Source: a virus
IMG/VR virus record: IMGVR_UViG_3300025030_000182
Span: 1 to 45,922 of that record
DNA length: 45,922 bases
Direction: 5' to 3' (one strand)
This document shows positions 40,899-45,922 of this stretch, one piece after another (position 1 is the stretch's first letter; each line of letters opens with the position of its first letter). A program made the position numbers and the translations under genes. The notes under the pieces were generated by a model. That model worked only from the letters and a program-made list of their open reading frames with translations, did not search any database and was not told the DNA's origin.

Positions 40899-41304
40899 TT
40901 TCTATTGTCATATCCTTAAATTTTGCCAACATAAAGTTTAATTTTTCAGAAACATTATTTTCTGTATCAGACTTTGTACTAAACTTTCCCTTACTATAAA
41001 CATTTAACAACTTCCATAATAAATTATTATCCCCAGCCATTGCTTCGGCAAAGACTTTATTTTCTAAAGCTTCTGTCAATAACTCAGATTTAACAGTTTG
41101 GATTTTATTCAACAAATCAATTAAATTTTTATCGGCTTCTACATAATCTTTTAAAATAACATAGCTTACTTGCAAAAATTTTGCTGTTGCAGCTAACATA
41201 CCACTGTTTTGCCATAAAGCTTCTATAACAATCTTGTCACTTAAGTCAATTTTATTGCCACTGTGGAAATTCTCAACTATATTTACTATATTCGCAATAC
41301 TCAT
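40855..41304 (-). CDS. terS: Terminase small subunit
   Basis: This 149-aa protein lies directly upstream of TerL. It has an N-terminal helix-turn-helix-like segment (GMLAATAKFLQVSYVILKDY, about 35-54), a central coiled oligomerisation region and an acidic C-terminus. It recognises the packaging site and regulates TerL. First gene of the late operon, about 60 nt after a good sigma-70-like promoter. No strong AGGAG, but AT-rich palindromic DNA is immediately upstream. Confidence 0.75.
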   Translation of the reverse strand: MSIANIVNIVENFHSGNKIDLSDKIVIEALWQNSGMLAATAKFLQVSYVILKDYVEADKNLIDLLNKIQTVKSELLTEALENKVFAEAMAGDNNLLWKLLNVYSKGKFSTKSDTENNVSEKLNFMLAKFKDMTIENVSTGICSSSVESD

Positions 41305-41330
41305 AGATATATAAAATTTTTATATAATTC
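41305..41330 (-). repeat. Related AT-rich palindrome upstream of terS (copy F)
   Basis: Read on -, GAATTATATAAAAATTTTATATATCT, directly followed by the terS ATG. It shares the ATATAAAAATTTTATAT core with copy D, but its flanks differ. Confidence 0.4.
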
Positions 41331-41373
41331 AACAAACTTATTTTTCAACGAAAAAACTTTTTTTACCTTATAC

Positions 41374-41402
41374 ATTATATGGGAAATACCCAAACTATTC
41401 AA
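41374..41402 (-). promoter_or_regulatory. Late operon promoter
   Basis: Read on -, TTGAAT (41402-41397), 17-bp spacer, TATAAT (41379-41374). Transcription would start near 41367, about 60 nt before terS. The spacer holds GGGTATTTCCC, a small palindrome that could bind a regulator. Confidence 0.6.
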
Positions 41403-41463
41403 CCTAATAAAAATAAAATTTCTAAATGGTTTATATATCTTAAAAATGTGCTTTGTATAGATT

Positions 41464-42157
41464 TATAAAAATTTTTATGATTTGCGAAGGCGGGTAAATT
41501 TTTAGTTTACATTTTTATGCAAATACAAATACAACTACAACTGCATTTGCAATAGATATATAAAGGTTTTTATATAAGTAATTAAAATAAGTTAGAGTGA
41601 GATAGCTTAATATTAATCCCTCTTGCAGATAATTTGCTAGGGGTATTGCAAATGCTATTGCAAATGCTATTGTATTTAATTTGCATATGCAAATGGTTTG
41701 TATATGCGTAGCATATATTTTGCATATATTTTGCACATGCAAATTACCTTGCAAGTGGCTTAGAATAAGGGTTAGGCTTCGCATATAAGGCAAGGTGTCC
41801 CTAATATGCATTGTATATACATTGTGTATACAGATAACTAGGGACACCTATGCTTACGCATATACATATGCTTACGCATATACATTAACTAGGGATTTTG
41901 TATATGCATATGTATATGTATGAAGCATGGTATATGCTACGCATATGCGTAAGCATAAGCATAAGCATTGCATCCAAAATTGACCCATACGCCTTGTGTA
42001 TTGCTTGCAATGGTAGTTGAATATGCTTTGCATATCAAAGCCTTAAATGGGTCGGTTTTAGATGCTTACGCAAGGTGTATAGATTAAATAGGTTATAATA
42101 AAGTATATGCCCAAGCATACAGCAAAGCATGTGCCAGAAAAGTGTATAAAAAATCCC
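41464..42157. repeat. Repeat-dense non-coding region rich in GCATATGC-type elements
   Basis: No credible gene. The block contains an exact 18-bp tandem pair (41849-41866, 41867-41884; unit TATGCTTACGCATATACA), TAACTAGGGA twice (41835-41844, 41886-41895), an 11-bp inverted repeat AGGTGTCCCTA/TAGGGACACCT (41793-41803, 41839-41849), and a 15/18 matching inverted pair (41971-41988, 42047-42064). Many ATGCATAT steps recur. It joins the phased array to its right. Probably a replication origin or control region. Confidence 0.65.
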
Positions 42158-42649
42158 CTTATTCAAGTATTCTTATTCAGTCTTATTTAGTCAGATTCTA
42201 TTTTTTAAAAATATTTTTTATTTTTTTGATTCTGTTTGATTCAATAACGTTTTTGTGTCCTAAACACAGATAACTCCAATACTTATGATTTTTTCATATA
42301 GGTTTATTCAGTCTTATTCAGTTTTATTCAATCTTATTCTATTTTGCTTTTTTTGTACTTATATATGTATATATATATATTAAATATAACAGAATAAGAA
42401 AAGGGATTTTAGTACGAAAAACTGAATCTGACGAAATAAGACTAAATCTGACGAAATAAAACTGAATCTGGTTAAATCATACTAAATCATACTAAATCAT
42501 ACTGAATCATACTAAATAAGTCAGCATTAATTATTACTAAAATTAACTGAATTTAACTAAATCTAATTTTATCGATTGAAATTTAACCATTTTCTGCATA
42601 TAATGATGTACTGAATCTGACAGAATGCGGAAGAATTTGACTAAATCTA
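42158..42649. repeat. Bidirectional phased 10-bp repeat array
   Basis: Left half, in reverse orientation (CTTATTCAGT type): 42158-42167, 42172-42201 (3 units), 42225-42244 (2 units), 42303-42342 (4 units). A TA-rich core follows at 42352-42385. Right half, in forward orientation (ACTRAATCWK / ACTAAATAAG type): 42389-42398, ten uninterrupted units at 42421-42520, three at 42536-42565, four at 42610-42649. Period is exactly 10 bp within blocks. No spacers, so not CRISPR. Best read as an array of protein-binding sites, such as an origin, centromere or operator. Confidence 0.85.
42576..42604 (+). promoter_or_regulatory. Promoter for the 42728 gene, embedded in the repeat array
   Basis: TTGAAA (42576-42581), 17-bp spacer, TATAAT (42599-42604). 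The -10 context (TTTTCTGCATATAATGAT) matches that at 3831. The expected start near 42611 coincides with the first of four 10-bp repeat units, so a bound array protein would repress it. Confidence 0.6.
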
Positions 42650-42727
42650 CTTATACGAAAAAAGTCATAAGTAGTGTTTTTCGGCCACATGTCTAATTAA
42701 GTTAACCCTAATTTAGGAGAAAAAACC

Positions 42728-43486
42728 ATGTCGCAAACACCTGATCAGCGCAAATGCAAAAAAAGTATATACGCAAAATATTACTATGCTCAAAACAAAG
42801 ATAAAATCCAAGCACGCAATCGTAAGCGCTATGCACAAAATCCAGAAAAAGTTAAAGAAATTGCAAAAAAATCTTATGCTAAATGCATGGGCAAAGCAGT
42901 GCCGAAGGCATGTAATAAACAAATAAAATTATCCTGGAATGACATTTGTCCTAATGGCATGGGCATGAATATATACAAAACTTGGATCGATTGCAAAATG
43001 GCAGGTAAACATTTAAAGGGCAAAGGATGTGATAATTGTAACAAAGATTTGAGAAGTTTTCTGGATGAGACAAATCCTTTACCGCCATTTTATGGCTATT
43101 TGCCTAAAGATGCTTCACCTGGTGAAGGTTCTTTGCTTTGCAAAGAATGCTTGGATAAAATAATCGAAACAGAACAAAAAGATTTATCGCCTTTTGAAAA
43201 AATCAAAGCAAATTTAGACAAAGAAAAGTCATTACAAAGTAATGATGAAATATGGGAAAGGTCGAATAAAACTCACAAAGAATTTTTAGGACAACCACCT
43301 GAACTGCAAGACGTTTTGGACTATACAGAAACTCAAATAAATGAGATGTCTGTAAAGGAATATATAGCATATGTGACACCTATTGTAACATTACGCTATA
43401 CTGATCCTGAGATGCCTAGCGAGATAAAAAATAAATTTATCGCTAGTGAAATTAAACTACTTTGCCAGACAAAATATCCTGATTGA
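42728..43486 (+). CDS. Basic, zinc-finger-containing protein
   Basis: This 252-aa protein is preceded by TTTAGGAG. Its N-terminal 50 residues are very basic with repeating aromatics (YAKYYYAQNKDKIQARNRKR), as seen at the start of phage HNH-type or DNA-binding proteins. A CDNC (about 101-104) and CKEC (about 138-141) pair would hold zinc, though no catalytic HNH His cluster is seen. The C-terminal half is acidic and helical. It is the only rightward gene on this side and lies beside the repeat array, so it may be the array-binding protein (inference). Confidence 0.65.
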   Translation: MSQTPDQRKCKKSIYAKYYYAQNKDKIQARNRKRYAQNPEKVKEIAKKSYAKCMGKAVPKACNKQIKLSWNDICPNGMGMNIYKTWIDCKMAGKHLKGKGCDNCNKDLRSFLDETNPLPPFYGYLPKDASPGEGSLLCKECLDKIIETEQKDLSPFEKIKANLDKEKSLQSNDEIWERSNKTHKEFLGQPPELQDVLDYTETQINEMSVKEYIAYVTPIVTLRYTDPEMPSEIKNKFIASEIKLLCQTKYPD

Positions 43487-43504
43487 TAAATCAATCAACA
43501 AAAA

Positions 43505-43549
43505 ATTCTTGCAGATGTAAATAAATCACATCTGCAAGAATAATTTTTT
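43505..43549. terminator. Bidirectional rho-independent terminator
   Basis: A perfect 14-bp stem ATTCTTGCAGATGT / ACATCTGCAAGAAT with a 9-nt loop is flanked by A6 on the left and T6 on the right. It terminates both the rightward 42728 gene and the leftward small-gene cluster. Confidence 0.9.
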
Positions 43550-43556
43550 GTAAAAC

Positions 43557-43739
43557 TCAATTCCAGTCTTTTTTTAAAAGTTTGAAAAATATATTTTCTA
43601 ATTCACTAAGATCCTTCTTATCTAAAAATTTAAATATATTCGGAAAATTATCTACGAATTTTCTCACATTGCTGATTTTCCAATGCGCAACCAATTCGCA
43701 ACTCCATAAAGCGATATTCCGTAATTCTTTTTTAGTCAT
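43557..43739 (-). CDS. Small hypothetical protein
   Basis: This 60-aa predicted-helical protein (KKELRNIALWSCELVAHWKI) is preceded by AAAGGATTAGCAAA. Last gene of the right-end leftward cluster. No family recognised. Confidence 0.55.
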   Translation of the reverse strand: MTKKELRNIALWSCELVAHWKISNVRKFVDNFPNIFKFLDKKDLSELENIFFKLLKKDWN

Positions 43740-43775
43740 TTTGCTAATCCTTTATTTAAAAAATAAAATTTATTT

Positions 43776-44171
43776 TTACAAACTTTTGGCTTTTGCAAGC
43801 AGTGCTAAAAGAGCATTTTTGTCAATCCCACTGGATTCGGCAACAAGCAAAAGCTTTGCTTCAAGTCCCGAACTAGATTTTTTTTGCTTTTCTAAGGTTA
43901 AAGATCCCATTTTGAAATCGGCAATCAAACTTTCTATGCCGGACAAATTTTTACCATTATCGGCTAAATACTGTTTGACTCCATACCAGAGTAAAAATCT
44001 CTGTGTGTCGACATGTATATCGGAAAGTAATCCTGTCGCAAATTCACCTGTGTTTATAAAATGAATTTCGTATCTACCTTGTGCAGACGTCGAATCAATC
44101 TCAAATTTACGAGATCTAGGACGCTTTGATTCTGTTTCATTTACTTCAAGATCTTCTTTTAAAATAGTCAT
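43776..44171 (-). CDS. Phage protein related to the 4072 gene
   Basis: This 131-aa protein has an N-terminal basic stretch (SKRPRSRKFEI), then LLWYGVKQYLADNGKNLSGI (about 63-82), a DFKMGSLTLEK step and a Leu/Ala-rich end (ALLALLAKAKSL). The layout matches the protein at 4072-4419 (GVK...G, then G-x-W/L-x-x-EK, then ALL.LL), suggesting two diverged members of one phage family. AAAGGATTG precedes the ATG. Function unknown. Confidence 0.6.
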   Translation of the reverse strand: MTILKEDLEVNETESKRPRSRKFEIDSTSAQGRYEIHFINTGEFATGLLSDIHVDTQRFLLWYGVKQYLADNGKNLSGIESLIADFKMGSLTLEKQKKSSSGLEAKLLLVAESSGIDKNALLALLAKAKSL

Positions 44172-44195
44172 TTTTTCAATCCTTTATAAAAAATT

Positions 44196-44368
44196 TTAAA
44201 TAAAATAAATTTTATAGTATTCTAGTGTATCTATGCAGCCATTATCTTTTTGATATTGTATAACAATACAATTATCTGATTCCCATATACAAATTAATTT
44301 TGCAAATTGTATTGTTTTGACCATATCACCTGATATAGTTTTTTGTGCAATTCCATTTTTTGTAGCAT
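44196..44368 (-). pseudogene. Gene interrupted at an A6 run (indel or slippage)
   Basis: GGGGG-TTAAAA-ATG (44368) gives a normal start, but that frame ends after 24 codons. Re-reading one A of the A6 run (44356-44361) joins it to an open frame to 44196, giving a 57-aa protein MLQKNGIAQKTISGDMVKTI...YKIYFI. The second frame looks protein-like but has only a crowded internal ATG at 44324. Could be a true frameshift, polymerase slippage, or a sequencing or assembly error in a homopolymer. Confidence 0.5.
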
Positions 44369-44370
44369 TT

Positions 44371-44502
44371 TTAACCCCCTTTTAACGGAAAAAAACTAAA
44401 CACATTACCTATACACCACAGACATAATCCTATGGCTAAACAAATTCCTAATTCGACCAAAAGTTTTTTTGGAAAAATGCTTTGACTTCTTCGTAACCCC
44501 AA
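44371..44502 (-). CDS. Tiny membrane protein, TTG start
   Basis: A 43-aa product from TTG 44502, preceded by AGGGGGATAAGAA. Basic N-terminus, then one membrane segment (VELGICLAIGLCLWCIGNVF). Ends just before the ribosome site of the next gene. Function unknown. Confidence 0.45.
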   Translation of the reverse strand: MGLRRSQSIFPKKLLVELGICLAIGLCLWCIGNVFSFFPLKGG

Positions 44503-44513
44503 TTCTTATCCCC

Positions 44514-44672
44514 CTATTGAAAAATTTGAAAAATATCCACAGTAATAAATTTTATCCCAAAAATTAAAATTACAATTACAATAATCATTGATAATAAAAA
44601 TTTGAAAATTTGAGTTACATACAGTCCGGACTTGTCTGATTTGCCATCTTTATCACTATTTACTATTTTCAT
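44514..44672 (-). CDS. Small membrane protein
   Basis: This 52-aa protein has a polar, Lys-rich N-terminus then a strong membrane segment (FLLSMIIVIVILIFGIKFI). Starts within the upstream gene after AAAAGGAAATCGAAA. Function unknown. Confidence 0.55.
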   Translation of the reverse strand: MKIVNSDKDGKSDKSGLYVTQIFKFLLSMIIVIVILIFGIKFITVDIFQIFQ

Positions 44673-44835
44673 TTTCGATTTCCTTTTCTTTCCAAGATTT
44701 AATTTTATGCAAAAATAAAATAAGGTCTAATATTTTATCGGTAGTGCTTATTTCACAGAACCAATAGATACTTAAAAATAAGTCCCACTCTAAGTTTTTT
44801 TCTTGCGCCAGTTTAAAAAGTTCTTTTCTTTGCAT
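44656..44835 (-). CDS. Small helical protein
   Basis: A 59-aa product from ATG 44835 (AAAGG 8 nt upstream); an in-frame TTG at 44853 is less likely. Aromatic helical core (WDLFLSIYWFCEIS), charged tail. Unknown function; overlaps the next gene by 17 nt. Confidence 0.5.
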   Translation of the reverse strand: MQRKELFKLAQEKNLEWDLFLSIYWFCEISTTDKILDLILFLHKIKSWKEKEIENENSK

Positions 44836-44836
44836 T

Positions 44837-45028
44837 TTATATACCTTTGTCAAAATTTTTTATAATTTCATCAAATAAATTTAAATAATTTATTTCTTTT
44901 TGTAGTATTAAGTAATCGCTATGCCATTGGCAAAGTGAATCTTTGCATACTCCATCAAATAAATCCAATTCGCAAAGCGAATCTAATTTTATACCATCTT
45001 TTTTACAATTTGTAATTTTTAATTTCAT
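44837..45028 (-). CDS. Small Cys-containing protein
   Basis: This 63-aa protein has four Cys (positions 8, 19, 28, 33) around a CELDLFDGVCKDSLCQWHSD segment. GVCKDSLCQ recalls the GNICVDSSCV of the upstream 45227 gene, so the two may be diverged duplicates. Ribosome site GGAAGATTATAAA. Unknown function. Confidence 0.5.
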   Translation of the reverse strand: MKLKITNCKKDGIKLDSLCELDLFDGVCKDSLCQWHSDYLILQKEINYLNLFDEIIKNFDKGI

Positions 45029-45029
45029 T

Positions 45030-45227
45030 TTATAATCTTCCTTTCTTCGCTGATTTTAAAAGAGCCTGATGCTCTAAATTTCCGGCAGATTGATAGTTTA
45101 CGCACGAACTATCTACGCATATATTGCCCAAATGGGTAAACAGGCAATATCGATTTTGCGCCACCGGTTTTTGGCAATTTACAATTATCAAAAACCTGTC
45201 TTTAATCAATTCTTTTAATTCTTTCAT
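45030..45227 (-). CDS. Small Cys-containing protein
   Basis: This 65-aa protein is preceded by AAAGGAG. C18, C28, C37 and C42 in a NRYCLFTHLGNICVDSSCV context suggest a small metal- or disulphide-stabilised unit similar to that of the adjacent 45028 gene. Unknown function. Confidence 0.5.
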   Translation of the reverse strand: MKELKELIKDRFLIIVNCQKPVAQNRYCLFTHLGNICVDSSCVNYQSAGNLEHQALLKSAKKGRL

Positions 45228-45251
45228 TTTTTACTCCTTTTTTTAAAATTT

Positions 45252-45413
45252 TTATTTTCTAATTTTCGCTGGGATAGACTCAACTAAATCTATCCCAATA
45301 CACTCATTTTTTCTATGCCATGCCCATTCTCGGGCAATTGCAGACTTTGACACTTCCCCATCGCTGTCTATAACATTAATGTTACAGACTTTACATTTTT
45401 CTACTCTATCCAT
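45252..45413 (-). CDS. Small zinc-finger-like protein
   Basis: This 53-aa protein has CKVC at residues 7-10 followed by WHRKNEC (H34, C38), a possible Cys2-His-Cys site. AAGGGGAAAAA precedes the ATG. Fits the other zinc-type mini-genes in this cluster. Unknown function. Confidence 0.5.
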   Translation of the reverse strand: MDRVEKCKVCNINVIDSDGEVSKSAIAREWAWHRKNECIGIDLVESIPAKIRK

Positions 45414-45515
45414 TTTTTCCCCTTTTCTAAAAATTTAAATTACTAAACTAAACTTATATACACATTATACTGCATTTTTAGCTAATTACAAGTAAATAAT
45501 AAAATAATTTTTTAA

Positions 45516-45683
45516 TTAATTTTTTATAGGTAAATTCACTAATTTACAGCTAAAACCATAGCGTGTGCTATGAGTACAATAATGAAGCAAATTTTTGCTC
45601 GCCTTGTCGAACACTACTTTTGCAAAAATACAGTCTTTGTAAAGACTGACACTATACAAATCACACCCCTTTTTTAAACTCAT
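45516..45683 (-). CDS. First gene of the right-end leftward operon
   Basis: A 55-aa product from ATG 45683 (AAGGAAGAAGAAAAGAAA upstream); the in-frame TTG at 45740 lies inside the operator-like palindrome and is unlikely. Beta-rich with four Cys (LYSVSLYKDCIFAKVVFD). Unknown function. Confidence 0.5.
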   Translation of the reverse strand: MSLKKGCDLYSVSLYKDCIFAKVVFDKASKNLLHYCTHSTRYGFSCKLVNLPIKN

Positions 45684-45726
45684 TTTCTTTTCTTCTTCCT
45701 TTTCAAAAATTTTAATATCATCTATC

Positions 45727-45743
45727 ACTTTGCAAAGCAAAGT
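45727..45743. promoter_or_regulatory. Operator-like palindrome after the early promoter
   Basis: ACTTTGC-AAA-GCAAAGT, perfect 7-bp arms, lies about 10-27 nt downstream of the expected leftward start. A repressor bound there, or an RNA hairpin, could control the cluster. Confidence 0.5.
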
Positions 45744-45760
45744 ATAATCAACATGTCAAT

Positions 45761-45788
45761 AGTATAACACATTTTTTTAATTTGTCAA
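45761..45788 (-). promoter_or_regulatory. Strong leftward early promoter
   Basis: Read on -, TTGACA (45788-45783), 16-bp spacer, extended -10 TGT-TATACT (45766-45761). A second TTGACA follows at 45759-45754. This is the most consensus-like promoter in the window and should be read by host sigma-70 at once after entry. Confidence 0.75.
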
Positions 45789-45855
45789 GGATTTTTTAAT
45801 AAAAAAATAAAATAATTTTTTACCTGTTTTACTTATAGTTATATAATTTAATTTT

Positions 45856-45916
45856 CGGCGCAAGCCGTAATGTTTGAGTCTGTGTCTGGTAATATGCGTA
45901 TATATATATATATATA
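45856..45916. repeat. GCAA-loop hairpin and (TA)9 tract at the right edge
   Basis: CGGC-GCAA-GCCG (45856-45867) forms a GNRA-loop hairpin. A (TA)9 tract at 45899-45916 closes the window. If the genome is circular or circularly permuted, these lie in the divergent gap between the right-end and left-end early operons. Confidence 0.5.
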
Positions 45917-45922
45917 ATAATG

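Noticed and set aside
41515-41847. 110-aa leftward ORF in the repeat region
   Set aside because: Low-complexity sequence (IAFAIAFAIP, repeated HI/CI) produced by the repeats; no ribosome site.
42421-42520. Possible CRISPR array
   Set aside because: Units are contiguous 10-mers without unique spacers, and there are no cas interference genes; the Cas4-like protein belongs to a phage recombination operon.
1-45922. Terminal direct repeats joining the window ends
   Set aside because: The first and last bases compared by eye show no shared sequence, so neither circular overlap nor terminal repeats can be claimed.

Overview
This window is an AT-rich (roughly 30% GC by eye) double-stranded DNA tailed-phage genome, or nearly all of one. 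It holds a complete head, tail and packaging set in lambda/HK97-like siphovirus order, a replication and recombination set, and many very small ORFs. No integrase, CI-like repressor, tRNA, CRISPR array or insertion sequence was seen, so a strictly lytic phage is the simplest reading. TGA is used as a stop (many ATGA overlaps), so code 11 applies. The host cannot be named. Lipobox and Sec signals on three phage proteins hint at a diderm host, but this is only an inference.

Layout. (1) 1-366 is a structured left end. (2) 367-15841, + strand, is the early/middle region: small ORFs, a sigma factor, an NPPY methyltransferase, a ribbon-helix-helix-like protein, a Cas4/RecB-like nuclease, a Sak4-like ATPase, an SSB-like protein, a ParB-methyltransferase fusion, a cytosine methyltransferase, a family A DNA polymerase and a DUF3987-type ATPase. 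It ends in three small ORFs with visibly higher GC. (3) 15968-41304, - strand, is one long late operon read leftward: TerS, TerL, portal, a protease-scaffold-capsid fusion, an exported protein, connectors, tail tube, frameshifted tail chaperones, tape measure, tail tip, a 2073-aa tip/fibre protein, accessory fibre genes, a holin candidate, a lipoprotein and small ORFs. (4) 41464-42727 is a 1.26-kb non-coding, repeat-packed region with a large phased 10-bp repeat array. (5) 42728-43486, + strand, is a zinc-finger-like gene. (6) 43557-45683, - strand, is a second cluster of small early genes driven from a near-consensus promoter at about 45.77 kb.

How it fits together. The nuclease, Sak4 ATPase and SSB-like protein form a recombination unit. 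PolA and the DUF3987 ATPase form the replication unit. The methyltransferases probably protect phage DNA. The sigma factor, together with shared -10 motifs and a recurring 25-bp palindromic element ahead of genes on both strands, suggests a phage-specific expression programme. The strongest unexplained signals are the bidirectional 10-bp phased array at 42158-42649, the recurrent 25-bp palindrome, an NrdD-like glycyl-radical motif in a small protein of the head operon, a CFI-box-like tail-protein C-terminus, and signal peptides on proteins encoded among the virion genes.
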